Assembly (NCBI RefSeq): GCF_006569185.2
Contig: NZ_VIGC02000010.1
Coordinates: forward strand, 62,001-126,000
Length of the DNA: 64,000 nucleotides
Direction of reading: 5' to 3'
Source: Litorilinea aerophila
Lineage (GTDB): Bacteria > Chloroflexota > Anaerolineae > Caldilineales > Caldilineaceae
Part shown: positions 18,104-27,255 of the stretch, one piece after another
Numbering within the stretch: the first letter of the stretch is position 1
How the letters are laid out: each line of letters begins with the position of its first letter
Notes under the pieces: generated by a model
What the model saw: only the letters and a program-made list of their open reading frames with translations
Told to the model about the DNA's origin: nothing
Databases searched by the model: none
Translations under genes and position numbers: made by a program

Positions 18104-19094
18104 GCAGACTTCACCCCCCCAGGGGCAGGTCGGCCGGCCCCGGCGGGAAGGTTCCCCCTGGACCGGGCTCTGGGCGGTGGTGGCCAAGGACATGGCCGAC
18201 CACCTGACCAGCGTGCGCATGCGCATCCTGGAGCTGCTGATCGTTTTGACGGCCAGCGGCACGGTCTACGTGGCCCTGCAGAACCTGCGGGGCACCACCG
18301 GCAGCCAGGACCGCTTCCTCTTTCTGCGGCTCTTCACCACCGGGCAGGATCCCCTGCCGGCCTTTGTGGGTTTCCTGAGCTTCCTGGTGCCCCTGATTGC
18401 CATCGCGCTGGCCTTCGACGCCATCAACGGCGAGTTCAACCAGCGGACCCTCTCTCGGGTCCTGGCCCAGCCCATCTACCGGGATGCCCTGCTGCTGGGC
18501 AAGTTCCTGGCCGGCCTCTTCACCCTGGCCCTGGTGATGGCGGCTATCTGGCTGTTGATCATGGGGCTGGGGATCCTGGGGCTGGGCGTGCCACCTACCG
18601 GGGAGGAGGTGGCACGCACGCTGATCTTCCTGCTGGCCACCATTTTCTATGGCGGCATCTGGCTGGTGTTGGCCATGCTCTTTTCCACTCTCTTCCGCCA
18701 GCCGGCCACCGCGGCCCTGGCCTCCATTGCCGTCTGGCTCTTCTTCATGATTTTCTGGGGCATCGTGGCCGACATTCTGGCCGCCGTCTTCCGGCCTGTC
18801 CAGGTGGGGCTGGTGCAGGAGGTCATCGCCCAGGCTGAGCTGCAGATGGCCCTGGCCCGTGTCTCGCCCAACACCCTCTACGCCGAGGCCATGATCGGGC
18901 TGTTGCAGCCCTCGGTGCGTTCCTTTGGCATCCTGTTGCCCTCCCAGCTCCAGGGGGCGTTGTTGGGCGCGCCCCTGCCTCTGGGGCAGAGCGTGTTGCT
19001 GATCTGGCCCCAGCTCACCGGCCTGATCGCGGCCACCATCCTGCTCTTTGCCGTGTGCTACGTGGTCTTCCAGCGCCAGGAGATCCGGGCGTAA
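18087..19094 (+). CDS. ABC-2 type transporter permease
   Basis: A 335-residue integral membrane protein with about six hydrophobic segments, among them [35 protein letters not shown] and [18 protein letters not shown]. The spacing and a large loop between the first two helices match ABC-2 family (COG1277) exporter permeases. It pairs with the ATPase gene it overlaps. A GGAGGTG ribosome site lies inside the end of the ATPase gene. The operon ends with a strong terminator at 19118. Confidence 0.88.
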   Translation: MAATLEQTSPPQGQVGRPRREGSPWTGLWAVVAKDMADHLTSVRMRILELLIVLTASGTVYVALQNLRGTTGSQDRFLFLRLFTTGQDPLPAFVGFLSFLVPLIAIALAFDAINGEFNQRTLSRVLAQPIYRDALLLGKFLAGLFTLALVMAAIWLLIMGLGILGLGVPPTGEEVARTLIFLLATIFYGGIWLVLAMLFSTLFRQPATAALASIAVWLFFMIFWGIVADILAAVFRPVQVGLVQEVIAQAELQMALARVSPNTLYAEAMIGLLQPSVRSFGILLPSQLQGALLGAPLPLGQSVLLIWPQLTGLIAATILLFAVCYVVFQRQEIRA

Positions 19095-19117
19095 GGTTCG
19101 TCGTAGCCACGAGGGCA

Positions 19118-19160
19118 CAGCCGCCAATCCATCCAGGATGGATTGGCGGCTGTTGTTTTG
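19118..19160 (+). terminator. Intrinsic terminator of the NEW3/ABC operon
   Basis: A perfect 15-bp stem between 19118-19132 and 19138-19152 with a 5-nt loop, followed by TTGTTTTG. Confidence 0.8.
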
Positions 19161-19199
19161 CGCGTAGCCATGTCCGGCGGGCCGGGAGCCCGCCTCTAC

Positions 19200-19529
19200 A
19201 GGAATTGTCGCCCCGTCGTAGGCGCAGCTCGCAGCTGCGCCGCCGTCGATATGCCTTCACCCGTCTGGATATGGCGCCATCGGGCGGCCGAGGGCCGCCC
19301 CTACGGCAAACCGGCGTCCTTTCGCGGCTGACGCCATCGGGCGGGCACGGAGGCTCGCCTTTACAGGAATTGTCGCCCCGTCGTAGGCGCAGCTCGCAGC
19401 TGCGCCGCCGTCGATATTCCTTCACCCGTCTGGATATGGCGCCATCGGGCGGCCGAGGGCCGCCCCTACGGCAAACCGGCGTCCTTTCGCGGCTGGCGTC
19501 ATCGGGCGGGCACGGAGGCCCGCCCCTAC
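19200..19529. repeat. Two tandem copies of a 165-bp palindrome-rich repeat
   Basis: The unit starting aggaattgtcgccccgtcg begins at 19200 and again at 19365, nearly identical over 165 bp. Each unit contains several self-complementary blocks (for example gcgcagctcgcagctgcgc and gggcggccgagggccgccc). The second copy runs directly into the stop codon of the dehydrogenase gene. Short frames across it are not genes. Confidence 0.8.
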
Positions 19530-20623
19530 GGCTGCAGGGTGACCTTGATGGACTCGGTGCCGGCGTGCACCAGCTCGATGCCCTGTTCGAAGCTGGCCAG
19601 GGGCAGGCTGTGGGTCAGGATCTCCTCCATGGGCAGCAGCCCCTTGGCCAGCATCTCCATGGCGATGGGATAACAATAGGGGCCCAGGTGGGAGCCGTGG
19701 ATGTTCAACTCCTTGAGATCGCCGATCACCGTCCAGTCCACCGTAACCGGTTCCCGCATCACGCTGAACTCCACGAAGGTGCCCAGGCGACGGATCATGG
19801 CCAGCCCCTGGGTGACCGCAGCCGGGTGGCCGGTCGCCTCGATGTAGACGTCACAGCCGTAGCCGTCTGTCAGCTTGAGCACCTCTTCGACCACATCCAC
19901 CTGGCGCGGGTTGAGCACCAGGTCGGCGCCACACTTGCGGGCGATCTCCAGGCGGTGGTCGTTGAGGTCGATGGCCACCAGGAGGTGGGGATTTTTCAGG
20001 CGGGCGGCGGCCACCATGCCCAGGCCCAACGGCCCGGCGCCGGCAATGACCACCACGTGGTCCAGTTCGATCTCCCCTCGCTGCACCGCATGGATGGAGC
20101 ATGCCAGCGGCTCGATGAACACGGCATGGGCGACGGGGACCGTCTCCGGCACCCGGTAGTTGATGGCGTCGGCCGGGAGCCGCACATACTCGGCCATGGC
20201 GCCGAAGGCCCGCTGCCGGAAGCCGTACACATCGCCATTGGGGCACATCCAGTATTGGCCCCGCTGGCAGAAGCGGCACTGCCAGCACGGCACGATCTGC
20301 TCGGAGACGGCCACGTCGCCCAGGGAGAGGCCGTACTTCTCGCCGGCGCCCTCGCCCAGGGCCACCACCCGGCCCACGAATTCGTGGCCGGGAATCACCG
20401 GTGGCTGGCAGTAGCCGGGCGTGTCACCGGTGCCCCAGAACAGGGGCGCGCCCATGTAGCATTTCAGGTCGCTGGCGCAGATCCCCACCGATTCTACCCG
20501 CAGCAACACCTCGCCAGGGCCTGGGGTCGGCGTTGGGTATTCCTCCAGCCGGTAATCTTCTAGCCCGTGGCAGACCACCGCTGCCATCGTCTTGGGGAGT
20601 GATTCAAGGGTTTGGATGCCCAT
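19526..20623 (-). CDS. Zinc-dependent alcohol/polyol dehydrogenase (erythritol/threitol dehydrogenase-like)
   Basis: A 365-residue medium-chain dehydrogenase. The catalytic zinc site includes VGICASDLK and GHEFVGRV (GHE motif). The structural zinc site is CWQCRFCQRGQYWMC, with four cysteines. The NAD(P)-binding Rossmann motif is GAGPLGLG. The sequence YMGAPLFWG after the catalytic Cys resembles erythritol/L-threitol dehydrogenases; this finer assignment is from memory of the family and is tentative. It would oxidise a sugar alcohol to a ketose in the cytoplasm. The gene stands alone on the minus strand; the plus-strand kinase gene starts ~240 bp away, divergently. Confidence 0.85.
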   Translation of the reverse strand: MGIQTLESLPKTMAAVVCHGLEDYRLEEYPTPTPGPGEVLLRVESVGICASDLKCYMGAPLFWGTGDTPGYCQPPVIPGHEFVGRVVALGEGAGEKYGLSLGDVAVSEQIVPCWQCRFCQRGQYWMCPNGDVYGFRQRAFGAMAEYVRLPADAINYRVPETVPVAHAVFIEPLACSIHAVQRGEIELDHVVVIAGAGPLGLGMVAAARLKNPHLLVAIDLNDHRLEIARKCGADLVLNPRQVDVVEEVLKLTDGYGCDVYIEATGHPAAVTQGLAMIRRLGTFVEFSVMREPVTVDWTVIGDLKELNIHGSHLGPYCYPIAMEMLAKGLLPMEEILTHSLPLASFEQGIELVHAGTESIKVTLQP

Positions 20624-20702
20624 GTTGTACCTGCCTTTTCATACCCCCGCCTCGCGGGATGGATGGTTGTCCTGTCGAGAATCCAGATGAACTCAGGCAC
20701 CG

Positions 20703-20733
20703 TGACAGCATAAAACAATGACAGCATAAAACA
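20703..20733. repeat. Short tandem direct repeat upstream of the dehydrogenase
   Basis: The 15-mer tgacagcataaaaca occurs at 20703-20717 and 20719-20733 in the divergent region between the dehydrogenase and kinase genes. It may be a regulator site. Confidence 0.45.
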
Positions 20734-20861
20734 GGAGCCCTGGCAAGCCTGCCTGAGGGTTGTCAACCTGATTGTTGTAGTCAAAAGCGCGCCTTTGTGG
20801 CATCCTAATCTGGCCGGTATCGATGATGAGCGCTGCCCTGGTTGACAAGGAGCTATGAGGG

Positions 20862-23246
20862 ATGGTGCGCAATTTCAAATCAAGAGAATATCCTGGTAGG
20901 GACATCAGCCTGCATTCCCACCGCCTGGCGGAGGGGGGGGATATGGCAAGCCCGCTGGATGCACGGGAGCCGGGCCCTGTAGCGCTCGAAGAGACCGGGG
21001 AGGCCCAGACCCTCCAGGCCCCTGAGCTCCAGGCGGGCGACTGGTCCTATCTGCAAGATGGTACCTTTGGGCCGATGGCAGCTGTCATCGGGGTGTTTGG
21101 GCTGGCGATCATCGTTTTTGAGCAGCAACTGGCCGCCCTGTTGCATCTATCCAGCCCCGGCGTTTGGTTGTCGGTGTTGGGCCTCTGCCTCATGGTGACC
21201 AGCGTAGGCAGCTATCTGCTGGGGCGCTACCACCTGCGGGCTGCGGATTGGGCGTTGGTTTCGGGCACTGCGGCGACCACGTTGATGGCAGCCGCCTGGT
21301 GGCCCGATCGGGGTTTTCTCTTCTTCTTGCCCGGGGCATTAGCCCTGGCCATCTTCCGGATGGGCGCGTGGCATGCCCTGTGGCTCCTTACCCTTTTGGG
21401 GGCGGCCCTGGAATCTCCATGGCTGAGCCCCCGCCTCTTCTGGCGCAGTGGCCAGGCGCCTGTTCTGGTGGGGGCGTTGGGCCTGCTCTGGCTGATCGGC
21501 TGGATCGACTGGCATCGCCGGAGCGAACTGCTCCACTTTTTTGCCCGTGCGTACCAATATGCTCAGGACCAGCTGCGGACCGTGCGGGAACATCGCATGG
21601 TGTTGAACCAGACCAACGACGAACTGCTCCACGCCTATGGGGAGATCCATCGTCTGAACAAACTTCTGCAGGCCAGTCGGTTAGAAGCTGAGGCCGCGCG
21701 GCGCTCCAAGGAGGATTTTGTGGCCAACGTGAGCCATGAGCTCCGTACGCCCTTGAATATGATCATCGGCTTCACCGAAATGATCATGAACTCGCCATCG
21801 ACCTACGGACCCAACCTGCCCCGTGCCCTGCTCTCCGACATCCGGGTGATCTATCGCAACAGCCAACACCTCTCCCAAATGATCAACGACGTGCTGGATC
21901 TGGCCCGGGTTGAGGCTGGCCAGTTGATCTTGAGTCGAAATTGGGTGGATGTGCGTACCATCGTACAGGAGGCTGCCCAGGCGGTGCAGCCCCTTTTCAT
22001 CAGCAAAGGGTTGTTCCTCCGGCTTGAGCTGCCGACCCAAGAGCTGACCGCCTTTTGTGACCGGCTGCGGATCCGCCAAATCCTGCTGAATTTGTTGAGC
22101 AACGCAGGGCGGTACACCGACACAGGCGGCGTGACGGTCACCCTACAGAGCCGGGAGAACCATCTGGTCTGTTGTGTGGCCGACACCGGGCCGGGGATTC
22201 CTCCCCAAGATCGAGAGCATCTTTTCGAGCCCTTCCACCAGCCCCACAACGTGGACCGGGCCGTGGCCGGAAGCAGTGGCCTCGGGTTAAGTATTTGTAA
22301 AAAGCTGGTAGAATTACATGGCGGCAAAATCTGGGTTGAAGATCGGGAAGGACCTGGCGCGGCTATCGCCTTTTCCCTGCCCCTGAAATTGCCCGACTCC
22401 GGCCCCCCGCCGGCGGTAGGCTGGCTCAACCCCTATCGCACCGCCGAGCTCCGACAACATGCACCCCTGCCGAAGTTGCCTGGTCTCCGAGACCGTTACG
22501 TGATCCTGGAGCAGGAAGAGATGTTACGGCGTCACTTTGCTGCACTCCTGCCCGAAGCTGAGGTGATCCGGGTAGAAAGCCTGGATCAACTGCAGGCGCA
22601 GATCGCCGAACTCCATCCGACGGCCCTGGTGATCAACGACATCGACGCGATGGAAGACAAGCGCTACAGCCATCGCTTTCAAAGCCTGCCGGAAAGGATG
22701 CCCATCGTCAGCTGCTATGTGCCGGGCCGCAAGGAGGCCATGGAAAAGCTCAACGTGGTGGAGTATTTGGTCAAGCCCATCGTCCGCCAGGAGCTGTTGG
22801 CCATCATCCAAGATATTGTGGGACCGGGCAGCACCATCCTGATTGTGGAGAACGAGCTGGAGATGGCGCTCCTGATTCGGCGCCAGCTGGAAAACGCGGA
22901 CCGGGGCTACCGCATCATCCAGGTGGGGGATGGCCGTGAAGCCCTGACGTGTATGCGGGAGCGGCGGCCTGATCTGATCTTGCTGGACCTGGCCCTGCCC
23001 GATCAGGATGGCTACCAGGTCCTGCGGGAGAAGAACCTGGATCCGACCATCCAGGGGATTCCCGTAGTGGTGATCTCGGCGCGCGATCCGGTGGGTGAGC
23101 CGGTGATGGTGGGGCGGCTGCGGGTCGAGCTGGTGGGCGGCCTTTCCAGCCGGGACATTGTCCGGGGGGTAGAAGCCATCAGCCAGGCGTTTTCGTCGGT
23201 CCACCGGTCAGCACATCCAGCGTCTCCAACAGTTTCGTCCGATTGA
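20862..23246 (+). CDS. Membrane hybrid histidine kinase with two receiver domains
   Basis: A 794-residue protein. After a polar N-terminus of ~60 residues come about six membrane segments (to ~215) and a coiled linker. The HisKA domain carries the phosphoacceptor His292 in FVANVSHELRTPLN. An intact HATPase has N-box QILLNLLSNAGRY, G1 box DTGPGIPP and a G2-like GSSGLGLSI. Two receiver-like domains follow: a degenerate one (about 545-655, VINDIDA and VKPI) and a more typical one (about 657-785) with acceptor Asp in LILLDLALPDQDG but no clear C-terminal Lys-Pro. It senses an unknown signal at the membrane. An alternative ATG at 20943 has a strong G-rich ribosome site. Its last 68 bp overlap the convergent gene. 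Confidence 0.9.
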   Translation: MVRNFKSREYPGRDISLHSHRLAEGGDMASPLDAREPGPVALEETGEAQTLQAPELQAGDWSYLQDGTFGPMAAVIGVFGLAIIVFEQQLAALLHLSSPGVWLSVLGLCLMVTSVGSYLLGRYHLRAADWALVSGTAATTLMAAAWWPDRGFLFFLPGALALAIFRMGAWHALWLLTLLGAALESPWLSPRLFWRSGQAPVLVGALGLLWLIGWIDWHRRSELLHFFARAYQYAQDQLRTVREHRMVLNQTNDELLHAYGEIHRLNKLLQASRLEAEAARRSKEDFVANVSHELRTPLNMIIGFTEMIMNSPSTYGPNLPRALLSDIRVIYRNSQHLSQMINDVLDLARVEAGQLILSRNWVDVRTIVQEAAQAVQPLFISKGLFLRLELPTQELTAFCDRLRIRQILLNLLSNAGRYTDTGGVTVTLQSRENHLVCCVADTGPGIPPQDREHLFEPFHQPHNVDRAVAGSSGLGLSICKKLVELHGGKIWVEDREGPGAAIAFSLPLKLPDSGPPPAVGWLNPYRTAELRQHAPLPKLPGLRDRYVILEQEEMLRRHFAALLPEAEVIRVESLDQLQAQIAELHPTALVINDIDAMEDKRYSHRFQSLPERMPIVSCYVPGRKEAMEKLNVVEYLVKPIVRQELLAIIQDIVGPGSTILIVENELEMALLIRRQLENADRGYRIIQVGDGREALTCMRERRPDLILLDLALPDQDGYQVLREKNLDPTIQGIPVVVISARDPVGEPVMVGRLRVELVGGLSSRDIVRGVEAISQAFSSVHRSAHPASPTVSSD

Positions 23247-24363
23247 CCGGCTTTTGTAGAAATGCCCGGGCACCCAACAGGTAGGCCAGCTCCTCTTGAG
23301 GCAGAATCGTACAGACAATGACGGGAATATCGCGGGTGGCGGGATGGTGGCACCATTCGCTGAGCAGGTCCCACCCGGCCATGTCCGCCATCATGATGTC
23401 CAGAAGCAGGGCCCGTACCTGGTGCTGATGCGCCAACTGAATGGCCTGGCGACCGTTGTCGGTGGCAATGATCCGATACCGGGAATGGGTCACATAGCGC
23501 TTGATAAGCAAGCGGGCGTCGGGATTGTCATCCAGGACCAGGATGGGCACACTTTGGACCGTGGGCAGACGCACCACGATGGCCGGGGGGGTATCCTGGG
23601 TTTTTACTTTGCCGCCGAACGGAATCAACAGCTGGCCCACTGTGGTCAAGGTGGGCTGGCAGCCGGTCAACGTCAGGGCCGGAACCTGGGCATCGGCCAG
23701 TTCCACAGTACATCGCACTGAGTCGTCCCTGCTTTCCAATCGAATGCGAATATGCCTGCCCCCCTGGGTAATGGCACAGCTGATGACGGTCAGCAATGCC
23801 TGGCGCACAACCGGCGGCGGGATAGCTGCCAGGGCCTCGGTCTGGCTAGATTCATGGTGGATGGTCACGTCGTAGCGTTGGGCCAGGGGCATTACATCGT
23901 TCAACGCGTGACTCAGCTCCTCTGACACCCGACAGGCATCGGTACCGGTCTCCTCCCGCAGCCAGGCCACCTCCTGCTGAATGGCTGGGTTCGCCACCGG
24001 CGGATCCGGGAGGCCGTTTTCCAGCTGGAACCGTTGCCAGAGGCGCTCGGCCAGATATTCGATGGCATTGTTTTGCAGCCGTCGCAGTTGGCGCACACTG
24101 ATGCCAAATTGATAGGCCACTTTATCCTGGTTTAACTGGTTGACAAAGCGGAAGTAGAGGACGTCCCAGAAGCGGGGTGGAACATCGCCCCGGCCAGCCA
24201 GGGCTTCAATTTCATCCAGCAGCAGTTGTTGGAGCGCCACCGGCGTGAGCGGTGTGCCATCGGCGCTCAGCAGAGTGAGCAGCGGGCTATGGCGCAGGTT
24301 CTCGAAGTCGTCCAGCTGCATGAGCGCTGTGCGGAGAATTGCAAAAAAGCTTTCTCTGTCCAT
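23179..24363 (-). CDS. Response regulator with N-terminal HTH and degenerate ATPase-like middle
   Basis: A 394-residue protein with an uncommon order. The N-terminal ~120 residues contain a sigma-70 region-4-like HTH (DKVAYQFGISVRQLRRLQ). The middle (about 130-265) resembles a histidine-kinase DHp/ATPase unit (VVRQALLTVISCAITQGG), but the N-box asparagine is missing. The C-terminal ~120 residues are a clear receiver: acidic pair in VLDDNPDARL, acceptor Asp in ALLLDIMMADMAG, Lys in FLQKPVN. Its 3' end overlaps the hybrid kinase gene by 68 bp on the opposite strand, so the two are likely partners and may influence each other through antisense transcripts. Confidence 0.82.
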   Translation of the reverse strand: MDRESFFAILRTALMQLDDFENLRHSPLLTLLSADGTPLTPVALQQLLLDEIEALAGRGDVPPRFWDVLYFRFVNQLNQDKVAYQFGISVRQLRRLQNNAIEYLAERLWQRFQLENGLPDPPVANPAIQQEVAWLREETGTDACRVSEELSHALNDVMPLAQRYDVTIHHESSQTEALAAIPPPVVRQALLTVISCAITQGGRHIRIRLESRDDSVRCTVELADAQVPALTLTGCQPTLTTVGQLLIPFGGKVKTQDTPPAIVVRLPTVQSVPILVLDDNPDARLLIKRYVTHSRYRIIATDNGRQAIQLAHQHQVRALLLDIMMADMAGWDLLSEWCHHPATRDIPVIVCTILPQEELAYLLGARAFLQKPVNRTKLLETLDVLTGGPTKTPG

Positions 24364-24817
24364 ATGTCCGCTTTTTGGCCGAAAAAGATGTCCGGAAATG
24401 GGTGCGGGGGCCTTCTCCTGGCATACATTTTGGGGTACCCTGGCCGGAAAGGGGAGGACGCCGCACCCTACACCACCTCATCGAACAGGCGCATATCTGA
24501 CGACCCGAGCAGGCTTAGGCCGTCGGCACAGGCAGGGCCACTCCCTGTGGGCGTTGGTTTATGTTCCTGGGCCGTTAGGAATGCCAGGGGCATTATAGCA
24601 ACCGCCCGCGGCCGTGACAACCTGGATTCCCTGCCACCGCCCAGAGATTGGGACACGACGAATTGTCCCTGGCGGCCTGGGATTGTTTCCTCCCCGACCC
24701 ATTGCCACCCTGACAGCCCGGACCTTTTTCTGCTCTGGTTATATAGCTGGTTTTGCTTCTGCTGTTTCACCGATTCACATTCACACTGATTCACATTCAC
24801 ACCATGAGGAGGAAGCT
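24364..24817. other. Divergent region ahead of the sugar-transport operon
   Basis: About 450 bp between the response-regulator gene and the sugar-binding protein gene. It includes a small dyad, gggaca...tgtccc (24650-24669), and the 15-mer gattcacattcacac repeated at 24771-24785 and 24788-24802, just before the ribosome site. No gene was recognised. Confidence 0.5.
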
Positions 24818-26203
24818 ATGTATCCCATTCGTCAGTCTGGCCTGAGTCGACGAGCCTTTTTACGTGGTCTGTCTGCGTTGGGGGTCGGGGCCGCGTTGGC
24901 CGCCTGCGCGCCGTCTGCTGCCCCTGAAAGCGGCACGACTGCCGGGGGTAGCGGCGAGGCACCCTCCAAGGAAGGGGTGACCATTCAATATTGGGTCTTC
25001 TGGAGTCAGTTGGGCGCCCTCAAGGAGGCCTTTGAACAGACCGAAGAGTGGCAGGAGGCCATGGGCGACAATACGTGGGAATTCCGCAGCGGCATCGAGC
25101 AGGAAGCCCGGCTGACGGCGGTGGCTGCCGGAACGCCGCCGGACATCGGTGCGTTGGGGAACTACCTGGACTTCATGATTCGCGGGGTGGTGATTCCCCT
25201 GGACGACTATGTGGAAGCCAGCGATATCATCGATCCAGAGCAGTTCATTGAGTCCAACTGGGAAGTCTGCCAACATGAGGGCAAGACCTATGGCATTCCG
25301 GCCAATGAGTGCTTCGTACGACGGGGGTTGAACTACAACGTGCGACTGGTAGAGGAGGCTGGCCTGGATCCGGACAACCCGCCGGTGACCTGGGATGAGC
25401 TCTTTGCCTGGCACGAAAAGCTGACCAAGTTTGACTCTGCCGGCAATATCGTGCAGATCGGGATCGATCCCTACGACGCTGAAGGCGGTACCGGTCCGGG
25501 CAACGACGGTTGGTTCCTCCAGGAGTCGTGGGGCTTTAACTATTACAACGAAGAGACCCGCGAGTTTAACCTGGACCACGACAAGATGGCTGCGGCCTTT
25601 GAGGTCATGGGCGAATTTATCAAGCTCATCGGGCCGGACAACCTGGTCGGCCTGCGCAGCGTCGAGGGCCAGGGCACCTGGGGCGCCGCCTACACAGCCC
25701 AGGTGCAGGCCATGATCATCGAAGGCTACTGGCACCCCGGCGAAACCTACAACGAAAACCCCGACGTGGCCCAGTACAATCGGGCCACCTGGGTCCCGGT
25801 TCCCGAAGATCGCCGCGGCACCAAGATCCAGTTCGGTGGCGGCCACATGGTACAGATTTTCCGAGACGGTCGCTACAAGGACGAGGCCTGGCCCATTGCC
25901 GAATGGCTGCAATCTAAATCCTGCAACGACCTGATTTACGACAACATTGGCTGGCTGCCTGCCTACAAGCCCTATTTCAACCAGGCAGACCAGAACAAAT
26001 ATCCCGGGCTCAAGTTCTACTTTGATTCTGTGGCGGAAGCCAATTACTGGGGACCCTTTATCCGTTGCCCCATTCAAGCCTTCGTCCAACAGAAGTATCA
26101 GGAACTCCGAGAGGCGGTCTACCGGGGCCAGATGACCGGCGCCCAGGCGGCGGCCCGACTTCAGGAAGAGGCCGTTAAGGAGCTCGAGGCGTCGGGCTTT
26201 TAG
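24818..26203 (+). CDS. Sugar ABC transporter substrate-binding lipoprotein
   Basis: A 461-residue protein. The N-terminus SRRAFLRGLSALGVGAALAAC joins a twin-arginine-type motif to a lipobox with Cys at about residue 29, so the mature protein is probably lipid-anchored after export. A Ser/Gly-rich linker precedes a family 1 solute-binding fold (TIQYWVFWSQ at the start of the mature domain). It delivers a carbohydrate to the two permeases encoded next. The ATG at 24818 has GAGGAGGA at good spacing; the longer open frame from 24614 is upstream sequence. First gene of a five-gene operon. No ATPase is encoded here, so a shared MsmX/UgpC-like ATPase is expected elsewhere. Confidence 0.93.
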   Translation: MYPIRQSGLSRRAFLRGLSALGVGAALAACAPSAAPESGTTAGGSGEAPSKEGVTIQYWVFWSQLGALKEAFEQTEEWQEAMGDNTWEFRSGIEQEARLTAVAAGTPPDIGALGNYLDFMIRGVVIPLDDYVEASDIIDPEQFIESNWEVCQHEGKTYGIPANECFVRRGLNYNVRLVEEAGLDPDNPPVTWDELFAWHEKLTKFDSAGNIVQIGIDPYDAEGGTGPGNDGWFLQESWGFNYYNEETREFNLDHDKMAAAFEVMGEFIKLIGPDNLVGLRSVEGQGTWGAAYTAQVQAMIIEGYWHPGETYNENPDVAQYNRATWVPVPEDRRGTKIQFGGGHMVQIFRDGRYKDEAWPIAEWLQSKSCNDLIYDNIGWLPAYKPYFNQADQNKYPGLKFYFDSVAEANYWGPFIRCPIQAFVQQKYQELREAVYRGQMTGAQAAARLQEEAVKELEASGF

Positions 26204-26233
26204 CACATGACGGCTTTAGAGAGGCCCGTGGTT

Positions 26234-26300
26234 ACGTAAGACGTGGTGCGTGGTGCGGAGCGCGTCAACGGGCACACGCACCACGCACCACACCTTACGT
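26234..26300. repeat. Intercistronic 24-bp hairpin
   Basis: 26234-26257 pairs with 26277-26300 over 24 bp with two mismatches and a 19-nt loop. It lies between the binding-protein gene and the first permease gene. Such hairpins commonly stabilise the upstream message so that binding protein outnumbers permeases; that role is inferred. Confidence 0.6.
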
Positions 26301-26334
26301 CCCGGCATCTGAATTTGCCCCGCAGGAGGTCTCC

Positions 26335-27243
26335 ATGTCCTTCACGCTTCCCATGTCTCCTCGAAAACGCCGAAATCTAATTTTGGGCTTGCTCTTTGCC
26401 TCGCCCTGGATAATCGGTTTTCTGGCGTTTACGATCATTCCCATCCTGTCGTCCCTGTACTACAGCTTCACCCGTTACGATCTCTTGCGACCACCTCATT
26501 TTTTGGGGTTGGACAACTACATTAACCTCTTTACCAACGACGATGACTTTCGGCTGGTAGCCTACAATACCCTCTGGTGGGTTCTCATCAGTGCGCCCAT
26601 GGGCGTGCTCTCTGCCTTTCTGATGGCCTTGCTCCTTAACACCCGGATCTGGTGGCGCTCTCTCTTTCGAGCCATCTTTTTCTTTCCCTCCATCGTCCCT
26701 GTGGTGGTGACGGCCTTTGTCTGGCAGTTCCTCCTGAATGTCCAGTATGGGGCCATCAATTCCACCTTGCAGGGGTTGGGGTTGCCCACCATTCCTTTTT
26801 TATCCAGTCCAACCCTGGTGAAGCCCTCCCTGGTGTTGATTCACATGTGGTCCCAGGGGGCTGCCATGGTCATCTTCCTGGCCACCCTGCAGGACGTACC
26901 TCGCTCCCTGTATGAGGCGGCCACGGTGGACGGCGCCAACGCCCTGCGCAAGCTGTGGCATATCACCATCCCCATGGTCAGCCCGGTGATCCTGTTTAAC
27001 CTGGTCATGAGTTTTATTGGCGGTTTCCAGTACTTCACCCTACCCTGGCTATTGACCCAAGGCGGCCCCAGTAAGGCGACTGAGTTCTATGCGCTCTTTC
27101 TGTACCGCAACGCCTTCATCTTCCTGCGCATGGGCAAGGCCTCGGCGTTGGCCTGGATCCTGTTTGTGGTGATCGTGGTGTTTACCTACCTACTTTTTCG
27201 CTTCTCGGGCCGGTTCGTCTATTATGCCGGCGCATCCCGATAG
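26335..27243 (+). CDS. Sugar ABC transporter permease (MalF/UgpA-like)
   Basis: A 302-residue inner-membrane protein with six hydrophobic segments (the first at LILGLLFASPWIIGFLAF). The EAA coupling loop reads YEAATVDGANALRKLWHITI, matching the consensus EAAxxDGAxxxxxFxxIxxP that docks onto the ATPase. It forms half of the channel for the sugar delivered by the upstream lipoprotein. CAGGAGG precedes the ATG. It is 12 bp from the second permease gene. Confidence 0.94.
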   Translation: MSFTLPMSPRKRRNLILGLLFASPWIIGFLAFTIIPILSSLYYSFTRYDLLRPPHFLGLDNYINLFTNDDDFRLVAYNTLWWVLISAPMGVLSAFLMALLLNTRIWWRSLFRAIFFFPSIVPVVVTAFVWQFLLNVQYGAINSTLQGLGLPTIPFLSSPTLVKPSLVLIHMWSQGAAMVIFLATLQDVPRSLYEAATVDGANALRKLWHITIPMVSPVILFNLVMSFIGGFQYFTLPWLLTQGGPSKATEFYALFLYRNAFIFLRMGKASALAWILFVVIVVFTYLLFRFSGRFVYYAGASR

Positions 27244-27255
27244 GAGGCGTAGACC

